A DNA stretch of 64,000 nucleotides from Oscheius tipulae (GCA_037178975.1 JASJZH010000006.1:9548001-9612000); one strand, 5' to 3'; positions 35,459 to 48,370 are shown, numbered from the stretch's first letter. The notes: generated by a model not told the origin, from the sequence alone. Made by a program: numbers and translations.

Positions 35459-38400
35459 ATGACTGAGCTTGATGCCCAGGAGATGATAAAAAGGGCCAAT
35501 TCTGGGCCGAGAGACAAACGACCACCTGGATCACGAAATCTGGTGGGAGATCCGAGCATTTCGCTGGAGGAAAAACTCCGATTCGTAATTTTATTGCCAT
35601 TGAGGTTTGTTTTTACTAATATTCGTTTACAAAACCATTTTCAGGGCCTTCATGTGCGTCTCCCTAGTAACGATATTCTTCGTGACATATTTTGGCTACA
35701 TGCTGCCAATATTGCCATTACGAGCCTTGTGGTAAGACAAATTATCCAATTCTTCAAAGTCTTCAGGCCACGGTTATACTGGTTTCTGGAAGGAAAATTG
35801 TATCGCTGGTTACAAAGCTTTATCGCCTACTGGGGATACACTGCCGGATATGATAGTGAGTTCACGTTCATACTTTTTGAGTCAGGTTTACAGTCATCGA
35901 GTTCGGAGATATCCCTGACGAGGTCCTTAATGACGAACGTGTCCTGGTCATGTGTAACCACCAATCTACGGCTGATGTACCAACTCTCATGTCTGTCCTT
36001 CAATCCAAAGGAGTTGCAAGCAGAAAGGTATGCTTTAAATTTTCTTTCTAAGTTTTTATGACAGCACAGACAAAATATTCAGCACATGAGAAAAAAGAAA
36101 TCACTTAAATCTGGCTTTAGCTATACCTGTGGGCTATCTCACTACTGAAACCAGAAAGTTCTTAGTTTGCATCACTGCGTCATAGTTTATGTTAAGAATT
36201 TCGTCATTTTGACCATATACTGCTGAATCACCATTTAACTGATTATATAAGCATGACGAGCGTCTTTTACGGAAACTAACAAATTAAAGTAAGAAAAAAC
36301 AGGTAAAAGGCGAAAATCGGACAGTACACATTTGGGATGACACTGGTTCAAGGTCCGCATAGTTACCAGGAACTTAAAAGTTTGATATTACTTGAAGCTA
36401 GTCGGGGGGCCTCTTTGACGACGCCGACAAGACGATTAGTCACTCGTGGAATTGTTTGACAATGATGATCTTGCTTGCAAAGCGATATGACTGTTGAGAC
36501 AGCCAAGTTTTTATGTAAAACTGACGAATAGTAGGCTAGCGAAATCTATAAAATGTTGTTGCAGACCATTTGGCTCATGGACGTCATGTTCCGCTGGACT
36601 CCGTTCGGAGTTATTGGTCATAACCATGGAGACTACTTCATCACTCAGGGAAAAGCCTCAAGAGACAAGGAACTACTGAAGTAGGCATCTACAAAAAACA
36701 AAAGTTGCCCTGTACAGGCTGAAAGCTCATTTGAACGACGTTTTCTGGAATCGTGACCGACGCTGGATAATTCTCTTCCCTGAGGGTGGTTTCTACTACA
36801 AACGAGTGGAATCCAGTCAAAAGTAAGCATTTTGACTTCTTTTTAAGTTTTTGATAGGTACGGAAAGCAAAACAACTTCCCCCACCTGGAGTACATCACC
36901 TTGCCACGTCAGGGAGCCGTCAAAGCCATCCTCGAGGAGGTCGGACCCCGCGACGGGGATGCTCCCCCGCGAAAACGATCACAAAGCCGCCTCGACATTG
37001 TAAAGGACGCTATCGGAGCTGTGAGGGAGAAGAAATATGTGAAACGTGAGTTTATTTGACTTTTTGGGGGGACGGAGATCTTCCACACGTACACATTCAT
37101 CAGGTTTGCTTTTTAATGAATCACAAGTTGAGCCGTAGATGCAACACCGTATTTCTCCTTATTTGTCTCGAACAGGTCTCGGAGCGCCAGAACGTACTGT
37201 TCGTGCAGATCGGCTATTTCCTGATTGGATGGGTTCGCTTTTCTGGTTACAGGAATAGGAGCTCCGAGAACGACGTTCATTGGTCTCCTGAAAGTTTCTC
37301 TGTCCTTCTGTCTCACTGTCTCTCTGCCTCTTTGTTTCTGTCACTCTGTCTATTTGTCTCTCTATCTCTCTATCTCTCTGTTCCTTGCACCTGAACGGTA
37401 GCATTCCATAAGTATAGTTGAAAATGCCCCTTCCATGGAAAATTGGAGGAGAGAAGCCCATGATATCCTTGAGTATAGTTTGAATCTTCCTAGTCATCGA
37501 TCCTTTCGGGTTATCAGCCTGAATCGGTACTTTTCTGCGTGCTGATACCGCTGTACCTGCACATAGATGTCATTTTCACCGAAGCTGTAACACGGAACAA
37601 GTTGGGCTCCAGTAGTGATGGCTAACTTGATAAACCCTTTTCTTTTATTCAGAGTAAGGATATGATGACCGGGATGAGCGTCCAGGGCTTCCTCGGCTCC
37701 TCCAACTACCAGTACACAAGCTTTCCCGGTCTCTTCACCTCCCAGAATGTTCATTAAGCTTTCTTTGCTGCAGTCGATCATTCCATGCATCATAGCCCAT
37801 TCTCTTCTGAAAACAGTAAAAGTGTCGCAAACCTGCTGGTTTTATGATCCTTCCCCAACCCCCCAGTAAATCGAAATTTTGCAACGTTTCCCTACACCTA
37901 CACCTTGAATGGGTTGCCTTGAATGTAAAAACATCTTTTTGTAGGTTCAAGGCTCATCCCTCCCAATACAAGGTGTTTTTACAACTTACCAATGTTTACC
38001 AACTTACAGCGCGCAAACCCCTTATCAATATTTACTACTATCGCTCTTACATAAACTGTAGTTGAAACCAAGAAACAGTTATAAGGAACAATCCTTTTGG
38101 TCGCAAAATACGATAACCGAGCGAAGGACACTGGGAAACCCCCCCCCCTATTTCGCCCCCGATTGCGATTGCATCATGGTCTAACCTGAGTGGAGTATAG
38201 AACTGGCCAACCAGTGTGCATAAGTAAAATGTTATATTGGGAAAGAGTTCGAGAACTCCCGTTCCGTTGGTGGAAAAACAGGACCAGCCTCCCATGGAGA
38301 TGATTCCGTGTGGATGATACCCGATCAGATAGTTCTGGATTCTGGTTAAACATCTTAAGTTTCGTAGTAAACCTTCTTCTCATCGTAATCCACCGTCTTG

Positions 38401-40402
38401 TGCAGTTTGACCGGAAAATAGTCGGCATACCACTTGTACATCTTCAGATTCTTGACCCAGTTGATGGGATAGGCTCCTCTTTTGGGCGAATCCCAGTCGT
38501 AGTAGAGCCATACGGCATAGGCAACTACCAAAAGCCAATATTGTGACCAGAACTGAAGGCTATCGACGCTCCAAAACACTAAAAAAACCCTTACCAGGTA
38601 GATAGGGATGATGAAACTCAAGACGGGAAAGATTAGAGCGAGGAAGAAGAACTGTAGGATGCCCAGAGTTTGAAGTCGTCGTTCCAATGGGATATTGAGA
38701 GGAGCGAACTCAATACCCCAAAGATGACCCATGTCCTGAAAAATGAAGGAGGCTGTGCGATTCACTACAATTATAAAAGTCGCGTCCGCGCTTCTCTCAG
38801 TCTCTCCCACGAAAACTGCTGTCAAAAAATCGATGACGGCGCACCTGTTAAATACCAGCTGCACGGGGGCAAGGGAGCATTGACTTATGAAAACTGTTTA
38901 CAAAGGGAAAGCTTTATCAAATATCAACACAAGTAAAGAGCTGGTATCTTTTTATCAGGAGAGAATCGCAAGCTGGCTGATTGATTTTGTTAAACTACGT
39001 TTTGCAGTTACCCGGCCGCCGATCAAGTATATCCTGGACATCACAATCGCCTACCCGAATGGGATTCCTCTGAGTCTGGCAACGATTGGATTCGGAACTC
39101 GCGAGAAATGTGACATTGCCGTACACTACAATGTCTTCATGGCTGAAGATGTAAGTTTTTGGATTATTAGTTTTTGTAACCATTTCACATGACAAAAGCT
39201 TTCAAAGTTTCGTGGTTCTGTCTCCGCCCTCACCCATACCTTTATCCACTGTCTGCTCCTGTTACATTAACTTTGTCATTATGACTGGGTCTAATTCATC
39301 CCATGTGAGTGCCAATGTTTATTTTCTACTGTCAACCAATCTCTGTCCTATTGTCCAGGTTACTCTGTACCAGTCAGTCGCTTGTTACTCTCTGTTAGGC
39401 CTTTCTTTATTACCACTATGGTATGTTAAAAAATACGAGTTCACTACCGAAGGACGTCCCCTTTTTACAAGATCCGCCTACGAGACAGATCTTCCGCACT
39501 TAAACATTCAATATTCAGTCACGCTTTGGCTCAAAAACTACCTGGATCTGGCTCCCGCAGAATTGTGAAACAATTTATAGCCTGATTCTCAACCAAGAGT
39601 AGGAGTATCGCCTCAAAAATACTGACAATATCCGTCTATTTTCGCACAAAATCCGTCAAAGTCTTGTAGCTGAGATTTTGTCGGTTTTTTGGCGATACCC
39701 ATACCCTAGAGCCAGAATGAGACTAGAAATCAATCATGGTCACGTCTTTGATCCTTTAGATTCAATTTTTTACCCAAATATCTTACCCAAATACCTGCGA
39801 TTATACCTGATCACTGATATTCTGTCCTTCCACTTCAAGAGCTAATGTAAAACTACATGGACAAAATTAGCGCGCTAACTATGTCCCCTTGCTGATCGGA
39901 CAAAATTACAAAAAAAAAATTGACAGAGACATGTCGAAAAAAAAAATTACCTCATTGCTTGCAGGTGCCATACGAATCGGATACGGAGCTTCGCGACTGG
40001 ATGTACAAGGTCTACGAGGAGAACGACAAAATGCTTGGTGAGTACCTAAAACTTCCTTATGGTTTAAAAAGCGACCAAAAACGGCTTACTGAAGTGTAAC
40101 AACTGGACGCACGATATCAGTGTCCCCCCCAGCCCTCGCCCTTTGGACCCTTGGTTTCCATCTTGGAAAACAAGGAGCCTTTATGGGCGCTTTGGGTTCG
40201 GTTCACGTTATCTAATCTCACCTGTGATATTTCAGCGAACTACTACGCGACTGGAAAATTCGTTGATGGAGATGACGGAGAGAGAATCAGCTTCTCTTGG
40301 GCCAAAATAATCGGACAGTACATCTTCTGGTCGATGTCGTTTTACCTGCAGTACAAAGCCTACTCGTTCATCATTATGGGCTTCTACCACTTCTTATTCT
40401 AA
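35459..40402 (+). CDS. LPGAT1-type lysophospholipid acyltransferase
   Basis: Membrane acyltransferase of the PlsC/AGPAT superfamily that adds a fatty acyl chain to a lysophospholipid, probably in the endoplasmic reticulum. Ten exons: 35459-35604, 35645-35731, 35767-35855, 35894-36027, 36565-36680, 36718-36822, 36858-37045, 39008-39150, 39965-40037 and 40236-40402. They join in frame to 415 residues. It shows an N-terminal hydrophobic segment, the catalytic NHQSTAD (H-x4-D) box, FPEGGF, RPPIKYILD-TIAYP as in LPGAT1, DVPYESD and a hydrophobic C terminus. It most resembles LPGAT1 rather than AGPAT1/2. Intron 7 (37046-39007) contains a complete DGAT2-type gene on the other strand. An AG directly upstream of the start (35456-35457) suggests trans-splicing. 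Substrate is inferred from family membership. Confidence 0.9.
37113..38732 (-). CDS. dgat-2: DGAT2-family diacylglycerol/monoacylglycerol acyltransferase, nested gene
   Basis: Final acyl transfer in triacylglycerol synthesis, in the endoplasmic reticulum and at lipid droplets. Six exons (38732-38595, 38552-38373, 38334-38186, 37806-37557, 37518-37391, 37287-37113) join in frame to 339 residues, normal for DGAT2. Motifs: two N-terminal hydrophobic helices, YDWDSPKRG, YHPHG (active-site histidine), VVGGAEEAL, LNKRKGFIKLA, YSFGEND and FHGRGIF. The whole gene lies inside intron 7 of the LPGAT1-type gene on the opposite strand. The start is the ATG three bases after a TTTTTCAG acceptor (38736-38738); the open frame continues upstream but without support. 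The first intron is a 42-base in-frame segment that could also be retained. Intron 5 is mostly a GAGACAGA-type repeat. DGAT2 versus MOGAT specificity cannot be settled by eye. Confidence 0.92.
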
Positions 40403-41185
40403 GATGAGCTTCTCTTCACATTGTGACCACAAATCCTTTCTTTAGTCCTTCAGGTGAATTAGGACCCTTTCGTTTACCGGTTACCCGTCTGTCATTATCC
40501 CAAGCTTCTGTGTAACATTTGAGGGCCTGAGTTTCGTGTATACAAGTTCGTGATTTTAATAATTGATAGCTTTATAAATAGCATAAAGTTCTTCTTCAGC
40601 AACACCGGTGACAGCGTGAGACAGAGAGATAGAGAGAGACTTAGCCATGTCCCGCCCTCTCATACCATATTTTTTTCATCCTTCGTACGCTCCTCATCAA
40701 TTCTATCAACTTCTTTTTTTGAATGCTCAACCCATCTGAGCAAGTCGGCAATCCTGTTCGACGCAATCAGCATTACGCCTGACCACGACCATTGTCGGCA
40801 CCAACCTACCATTAATCAGAAGTTAAAATGGTAGTGGTAGACGGATGTCCCCCTGTCTTTCTATCCTTGCGTGTCTTTTTTTAGCTTGTCTGTAGTAATT
40901 GGGAACACAAACATTCTTACAGGATGGAAGTCAAATGTCTCTGCCTCTGTCTTTTTACTGCCCCATGGGTCAATGGACAGATGGTAGACAGCCATACTGA
41001 ATTATTCCTCATGATTTGTCTGGTCTCCTCGCTACCTTCCACATTGGTGGATTTATCAGGAGATCAGTTAAGAAGCTGGCTGTTTGTTCTATTCTCTCTG
41101 TAATCTACGACTTTAACAATTGTTTATCAGTGGTTTTGTACATTAAAGCTGATTAAAATACTGTTACATTAAAGTTTAAAGGTGA
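40403..41185. other. Convergent 3' flanks of the acyltransferase and eIF5 genes
   Basis: No open frame with recognisable content. A short GAGAGA tract lies near 40615-40635. Confidence 0.4.
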
Positions 41186-43411
41186 TTAAATATCATCAAT
41201 GTCGATCTCCTGGCCGTCGTCGGTCTTTACTTTGATTTCTTCCTTAGGAGCAACAATCTCGACTTTGGGCTTCGATCCACCGTTGCGATGATCGAAGGAA
41301 ACTTCTTCGTCCTCTTCTTCCTCCTCGTCATCATCCTCCTCTTCAGCCTCTTTCAGCCAAGTGAGAAACTTCTCACACTTTTCGATGATTTTCTTAGCTT
41401 GAGTCTTACTTGTGTACTTGGAGGAAGGCTAAATATGAAAATGAACAAAAAATCATGAATAGGTACTTTCTCAGCCCAAGCAAGAATTGCCTCTTCTTCA
41501 AGAATGTCCTCATCGTACATAGTCTTCACAATGTGGGCAGAAAAGGGAAGAAGTTCTTTCTCGTGCTTGGTGATCAACTTCTCGACGGCACCAAGGAGAG
41601 AGCGCTGACCCTGAAAAACCAATTAGAGTTAGGACAAGACGCTTCAAACCTACTTCCCCGTACCTTTTCAGCTTTCATCGAACTGTCATCCGTACCATCA
41701 TGACAGTCACACAAGTTTTACCTGTACTCTCTCATAGGACAATGGTATGGTCTCCCGTACCGTCTCGTAAGTCAGAATGTATCTCTCAGTCAGGTAATGC
41801 TCAACCGTATATCCTTGGACGACAGCGGCATGATCTCCTGTACCGCCTCGTCAGTCAGAGCGAATTTCTCCTTCTTTCTCTTTTGTACTCTCTAAGTCTA
41901 CAGGCAATGATTCGCCCATACTGTCTTATCTGCCAGGTAAATGCACACACGCTATATCTCGGTAGACAGGGGTAGTACTTTGTCTCGGAAACAGGAAACT
42001 CTCTCTCCTGTAACCTCATAGTAACCTGGCAGAGCCAGCACCGTTTGAATAGCTAGAGAACTATCCGTACCATCTCAACATATCGATAAATAGAAAGTAA
42101 ATACCTACCTTCTTGTCTTGGAACGTGAAGCGAATGAGTGGGAGGCGATACTGCTGGATTTGCTTGGCCTTCAAGATGCTCTCCGTGAGAAGAGTCAGGG
42201 CGAGTACGATGACTCCCTTGTGCTTGACATCCAGGCGTTCAGCTTCATCGATCAGTGCGCGACCATCTCCAATCTTGCTGCCGTCCCTGGCGTCAATGAT
42301 GAATTTTTCCAACATGTCGAGCCGCTCATTCTCGCTTTTCTCCAGATCCTTGTCAATGACAAGCTTTCCAATGCCAGCTGTCAGTTTTCCTGCATCGTTA
42401 ATGGGAGCAGGGGCCCAGTCATCATCGTCCTCAATGTCGTCACTCGACTGAAATTGGCTTCATTAAGGGGCCTTTCCGTGAACACCTACGCGATCGAAAT
42501 CGTCGTCCTCATTGCGAATAACCTCTTTCTGTTTGGCCTTCGTGAAGTCAATCTCTATTTTAGGAGGGTTCTTGACAATGTAACTGGACAACTTGTGGCG
42601 ACTGTCAATGACGTGGTTATGACCGCAGGCCTTGCACTTGCTGTGAATTTGATTACGACGGACGCTCTAAAGTACAAATTAAGTAGGTGCATATGTTACA
42701 CTTACCAAAGTGGTCTCCGGATTATCGCAAGCAGGACAGAGTACAAACTTCTTAATAAAACCGTCGAGCAAGTCCTGTAGACGATTGGCATCGTGCTCAC
42801 CGTTAACGATGTAGCGTTCATTCTTCGAGTCGAAGTTGGTCTGAGCACCGAGTTCGCATCCGAAAAACTTGGTTGGGTCTGAAAAATAGTATGTAAACTA
42901 TCTGTATTCCTGTCTTTCTTTGTCTCTCTGCCTCTCGGTTTCTCTGTCTCTTTGGTTCACTTCTAGTTACAATACGAACAGAGAGTTCCAGACGACACCT
43001 CAACTATCCGGAAATGCTGAAGAGGCGACTTTTATTGGAATCATTTTAAATCTCTGTTCCTCCTCTGTCTCCCTGTCTCTATGCCAACGTTGCAATTGTC
43101 TAATTGTGCCAAGACAACCGATGGCAATCCAGTATGCGCGCCAAATTTCAGCCAACCCCAATAAAGATCATTTTAATTGGGTTACGAACCTGATTCTCCG
43201 AATGGAAGCTCTCGTTTGGAGAGATCATATGACAAAAAACGATCTCAATGTACTTACACATGGCGGGACGTTCCAGCGACTTGGCAATCTCAGTCATATT
43301 GGTGATGACCGTCTTTATGCCATTGCCCTTTCCTTCAACCTTGGCAAGCAACTTGGGCATTTTGTAGCGGTAGAAGGGATCCGTAATCGATCGATTGACG
43401 TTGACGGCCAT
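41186..43411 (-). CDS. eif-5: Translation initiation factor eIF5
   Basis: GTPase-activating protein for eIF2 in the 43S/48S initiation complex. Six exons (43411-43258, 42878-42706, 42666-42490, 42447-42109, 41610-41467, 41428-41186) join in frame to 409 residues. The N terminus reads VNVNRS...FYRYKMP with the arginine finger at residue 15. It is followed by [10 protein letters not shown], the zinc-binding CPAC and CKAC pairs, KNPPKIE, an acidic linker, a W2/HEAT-type C-terminal domain ([20 protein letters not shown]) and an aromatic/acidic tail ([11 protein letters not shown]) ending DIDDI. An acceptor (TTTCAG, 43418-43420) lies six bases before the ATG. Intron 4 is 498 bases and holds a degenerate tandem repeat; intron 1 holds a TCTCTG tract. 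The assignment is secure. Confidence 0.95.
41746..41870. repeat. Degenerate tandem repeat in eIF5 intron 4
   Basis: Two units of about 33 bases (41746-41780 and 41830-41865) read 'atg.tctcc.gtaccg.ctcgt.agtcaga.'. Partial units lie around them. Confidence 0.6.
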
Positions 43412-43420
43412 TTTTCACTG

Positions 43421-44395
43421 AAACTGGATGAGAATAATCAAATTAAGGAGATCGAACCGTATGTGGATTTGTACACTTTACACAGCGACGATGATATGGT
43501 GCATAAATCGAGTGCGAGACTCGAAGGAGCAACACGGACAGTATCCTTCAGTTTCTTTCTCTTCTTGGACAACCTCCCTGCAAAAAAGCATTATCTTTAA
43601 TGCTAAAAACTCTCACCTTCTTGAGGGTTGTCGTTCATACAATGCAGACGCAGCTGGCTTTCTTTTGGTGGGCACAAAAACATGCACACCTTCTCGATCC
43701 TGTGGTTTTCTGCTTGCGAGGCTGCCCAAGTTGAAGGAAACCCTGAAAATGGCCCTTAAGACGAGAAAGGTGACAAGAAGTTAAGGTTCGGAGTCGGTTT
43801 CCCATGGTAACAATTTGAAAACAACGTCAGGCGGAGTGAGGGAGAGGACGAGCGCCTCTGGCGGGGCTATCCAACGCGCGCGGTCTTGCCGCGAATGGCC
43901 CGGTCAGCTGTGGGCTGCGCCCTCTCTACCTCGCTTTGTCCTCTCCCGCCTCCTATGTCTCTCTCCAAATCCGCGAGCCCGTTCCGACCATTCTGGTCTC
44001 TCTGGAAGGGGGAGAGAGGGAGAGGCGCAGGCACAACAAGTCTGCAAAGAGAAGTCTATTGACGGTTTCGAGAGGGCCTGGGGGTGTCGACAAATGCATA
44101 GAAAAGACAAGTCAGTACATTTTTACTCATATCGAAGGCACTAACCATAAAATAATAGTTTGGAGAAAACACTAAATACTGTGTCCATCATGCATATAAA
44201 TTATTAAAGTAAAATTTCTATCGGGTTCAATAGAATGCGAAGGATGACTAGATGGCTCCTATGCGATCAAAAATACAGGTCATGCGAAGTTTTTTTCTGT
44301 TAAGGGTGGGAATACAATTCGTAGCAACATTTTTCAACGACTCGGTGAGATAAACTTAAAAGAAAGATTCGGTTTTTGCGAAGGGAATAGCTGAA
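43421..44395. other. Region between eIF5 and alpha-actinin
   Basis: Includes a GC-rich block (43830-44060) with GAGAGGGAG runs, directly upstream of eIF5 and possibly part of its promoter. The 3' untranslated region of alpha-actinin lies at the right. No gene is seen. Confidence 0.4.
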
Positions 44396-47300
44396 TTATT
44401 GGCTGTAGAGACTTCGGCTGAAAGTGACGTAGTCGAAAGCACCGGAAGGAGCCTGAGGATCGTGACTGGGAGCCATCCTTGCCATACAGTAGGAGGCCTG
44501 ATCCTGGGGAAGTTCCCTCCGTAACTCCTCGGCAGTAATAAAGTTCTGAAAGCATACATTGTGATTGACATAGCTCATGTGGTTGACATATTCTACTTAT
44601 TTGACACAGCCTATTTGCTACTGATTCGTATATTAGCAACTGTCCATTGAAGTGACATAGGTTGGCATATATAGCTGATTATCTAGATATGTAACTAAAG
44701 AGTAGACATGAGTGGGTCAGTTCAAGTAACTGAACGTGAACTACAGGCATTAGGCAACATATTCTCTAAACGTGAAATGACTCACCTTGCCCATGGCTAG
44801 AATCCTGAAACTGTCGATCATCTGTTCAACGGTATCAGCATCAGCATTTTCGACGGTCATGAAGTCGAGGAAGGCCTCGAAAGGCACGCGACCCATCCTA
44901 TTGGGATCGACGTGAACCAAAATACGGTGCAGATCTTGGTCACCCTGAAATGAGTTATGTTTTACAAAATGGTGAGTTTCCTACCTCGCGACCAGGCCTG
45001 ATGTTGTAGCCAACAGAAATAAGACAGGCGCGGAGCTGCTCGGGATCAAGGCCCTGCCTGTCCTTGTCGAAGTGATTGAATGAAGCTCTGTACTCATTGA
45101 TCTGCTCCTCAGTAATACCCTTGCTGTCGCGTAGAAGAATCTGGTTCTCAAGCTCGTTGATAGTTCTGTTGATGCTGGTCAGAAGACTCTCCCAGCCAAC
45201 TCGAAGTGATTCCATGGAATATCTAAAAGAAGAGCATAAATCGTACCTAACAACATTTGATGACTAGTCTATCTCTTTGAACCAGTCAATCTTCCACTCT
45301 CTCACACTGAGCATTCTAAAGCTTGCCTAGACTGTCTGTTCTCGAACACAAAGTTCTCTTGCATCTCCTGGTTGATCCTCTCGAGCTCGTCAAGGTTAGG
45401 CTTGTAGCTGAAGGCATTAGTTTGTATGGATCTGAGCTGGTTGATAGCATCTTCCAGACGACCACGTCCTCCGAGACCAATGGCGAGAACCTGTTCGAGC
45501 TCGCGCTCGAGCCAAGGCCCGACCTGGTTGGCCTTCTCGGCGAAGATGGTACGGAGGCGCTCGTTATCTGAGAAATATGACTGTTTGGAAAGTATTTGGT
45601 ACAAACTCTGCTGGCGTCTGAGTTCAGACTGAAGCTGACCGTCACGACGGGGCACGGCAGATTGGACCTCGGACCATTTGCGACGGATGTCAGCAGCTGC
45701 CAGATCGGTGTATGGGTTCTTGAGAAGTTCTCTCTCAAATCCGTTAGCCTCGACCAGCTTGATGATTTCCTGGAAAAACTATGTTATGAAACAAATGGAA
45801 TGTTACCTGTTCAATTCCGCTGATGCTAACAAACTCGCGATCAGCATCTCCCAGAGTGGCCTTGAACTGATCATGGGCAGAGCACAGCTCCTGAATCTCC
45901 CTCATCTCGTGGACAATCACCAGATCGGCCAGGTCTTCACGAGCTCCATCTAACCAATTGTTGAAAGGAGCAGCACGCTTAGCAAACTCCAAATACAGGG
46001 CGTCAAGACGTTCCGCAGCACGCTCGGCATCTTCCAGAGTCTGTCTCCTTGTAGCAGAAAGCTGTCCGAGACGATCCCACTGTCCGCAAATAGTCTGGCA
46101 ACGAGCGTTGATGGGGCCAATGTCGGGATAGCGAAGATTGTTTAGCTCGCGAGCAATGGCAGCAATCTGCTCAACACGGTCTTGATGAGCTCCCAGGTCA
46201 CTCTCGAAGGCTTCATGACGCTTGCGCAGAGCCTTGATCTTGTAGAGTCCACAGGAACGCCAGTCGTTGCTGCGAAGAGCTTCCTCTTTGCCAGTGGCCC
46301 ATTCCTCGTGTAGAGCGCACTTTCTGCGGAACTTCTCGGCTAGATGCTCCAGACGCTCAAGTCTCATGATCTCACTCAACAGCCACTCTTCGAAGCCTTT
46401 CTCAGAGTCTTCCAGACGGCTCCAGGCAGCGTTGATGTCCTTGACCAGGTGACCATCTCTGGGCAAGAAGGCTGGTCGGTTCGAGAGACGAAGTCTGGTC
46501 TGCAGAGTGTTGAAAAGGGTCTCAAGACGACCTTTATCTTCGATTCTCGGGGGCTTCTCGCAGCGTCTGTAGTTGCGATAGTCCTCAAGCTTGGCCTGAG
46601 CAGCAGGAAGAGTGTCGTTGGTGGCGCGATTGGCCAGCCACGGCATCCAGCGGTTGATCCAAGCGAGGAGCTAAACCATTATGATTTTCGCCTGATCCAG
46701 AGACTTACATCACTGGCGAGGTGCTCGTACTCCTGCATCATCTTCTCATTCTCCTGATTTACCTTCAGGACGCGACAGATGCGGTTAGCAGCAGTCTCAG
46801 CCTAAAAATTGACATATCTCGTGAACAAAGAACAAAAGACGAGGACGAACAAAAAGCAGACCTTGCGCATTCCGCTGAAGTAATGGTAGTAGCACGAAAC
46901 ATATGTCATGACAGCTTTCTCGTCAGGATGTGAGTTTACCATGTCTGAAATCACAGCACGCTTGTTAGAACACATATTTCGTATTAGTGAAGAAACCTCG
47001 TTATGTACATGTATCAGGCCGAAAACAGCGCGAACGAGACTTTTGGCACTCAAAATCAACATTTAGGCCTACATCTTTGCGCCAATCTCTCTCCGGAGGA
47101 GGAGCCACAATGACCGGACGGGCCTTCTGAGCCTGAGGCAGAGGTGCCTCTTTCATGTTGCGGAACGCGTGGTAGAAGCAAGAGACGTAAGTCATGACCG
47201 ACTTCTCGTCAGGATTGTGAGCCGTGGCTGTATAACTTCTCAGAAAACTGAAATTTAAAGGTTACCTTCAGCGTCAAGCATTCTAGGAATATCCAAATGC

Positions 47301-48359
47301 TTTTCAGCCACGTCGAAGGCCAAGTTGAGGTTGTGGAGCGGATCGCCTTTGTGAAGTTGACTGTAGTCGAGGAGGTCGGGGCTGAAAATGGTGACCAGTC
47401 AAAAACTTAAAGCGAATGTACCGGTGTCTGTGAATGAGAGCACAGAAGGCCAGACCATCCTTCCACGAGTTGTGGAAGTTCTGGACATTGACGTTGTTGT
47501 AGGGGGCAGTCTTGCGCTGACACCAGAGAAGAAGACCGTCGCGGGCCGAGAGCTCCTCAACGTTGATGTCCTGGATTGCGAAGCGAAGAATGATAGTCCA
47601 GATGAGTCCCAAAGTCATCTTCACATTCCCGTCGACAATCTCCTCGGCTCCGATGGAGACAAGCTTGACTCCCTTGCTCTCAATGTACTCGAGAGCCTTG
47701 TTCACGTTGGCAATCTTGTGGAAGCGCATCTTTCCGCGATCGGGACGAGGAAGAGCCTCTCCAGATATGACCTCAAGCAGCAGCATGAGCTTGAGACCAT
47801 TACGGAAATCCTCTTCGATCTGATCGATCGAGGTTCCAGCCTTCCTCAAGTGAGAGTTGCACCAAGCGGTGAAAGTCTGAAATCGGGAACTGACGTTAGA
47901 TTCAATTATTCTTCTACTCCGTACCGTCTTGACTGCGCAGTTTCGTCAAGAGATCACTCGTACAGTTTCAAAAACCAGAAACGTTTCCACGTACTGACTT
48001 AGCAGCCAAGCTAATAAACAGAGACACTTTTCACTCGTACCGGCTCGGTAGATGGCTCGATATTACCCATATTGTATCAGCTGAACAGAAATGACATGAT
48101 GCCTTTGCCTTGTTTATCGCAAAAATCAACATCGTTTATAAAAGCTCGACTTCGAAACGATGACTGATGATAAACAAACATTTTTTTTCGATGAATACTA
48201 GTTGAGACGTCAAAAGTTCGTATCAAGTTTACCTACCTTCTTCTGCTGTTTCTCCCAAGCAGGATCGAGGAGGCCCTCACGGTCCCATTCTTCCTCCTGC
48301 TGGGTATAGTCGTAGCCGGGAGGATGGTATACCGGCCCCTGAGCGTAGTAGTCCACCAT
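44396..48359 (-). CDS. atn-1: Alpha-actinin, with two alternative CH2 exons
   Basis: Antiparallel dimeric actin cross-linker of muscle dense bodies. Exons: 48359-48237, 47876-47422, 47381-47266, then either 47227-47073 or 46944-46862, then 46801-46709, 46670-45807, 45769-45333, 45222-44985, 44944-44786 and 44545-44396. The two forms have 929 and 905 residues and stay in frame. Order of domains: a short YHPPGYDY head, two calponin-homology domains ([15 protein letters not shown] opens the first; [21 protein letters not shown] lies in the second), four spectrin repeats, an EF-hand pair ([24 protein letters not shown]) and a C-terminal EF pair ([12 protein letters not shown]). The EF loops lack the acidic residue at position 12, suggesting calcium-insensitive muscle-type binding. 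An acceptor TTGCAG (48368-48370) precedes the ATG by eight bases. The last residues are LYSQ rather than the vertebrate ESDL. Confidence 0.95.
46862..46944 (-). other. Alpha-actinin alternative exon A (CH2 end)
   Basis: Encodes [28 protein letters not shown], 83 bases. It enters in phase 1 and leaves in phase 0, straight into AETAANRIC. It matches the usual alpha-actinin sequence. Confidence 0.85.
47073..47227 (-). other. Alpha-actinin alternative exon B (CH2 end plus linker)
   Basis: Encodes [26 protein letters not shown] and then a 24-residue proline/alanine-rich extension ([21 protein letters not shown]). It has the same phases as exon A (155 bases). Including both exons would shift the frame, so the two are mutually exclusive. 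Confidence 0.85.
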
Positions 48360-48370
48360 CGGGACACCTG

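Noticed and set aside
38733-38864. A longer N terminus for DGAT2 starting at 38864
   Set aside because: The added residues do not resemble the family, and a good 3' splice site lies three bases before the ATG at 38732.
35459-43411. An operon linking the acyltransferase and eIF5 genes
   Set aside because: The genes are on opposite strands and converge, so they cannot be co-transcribed.
43904-44144. Overlapping open frames in the GC-rich block upstream of eIF5
   Set aside because: Composition-driven, open on both strands, with no domain or splice support.
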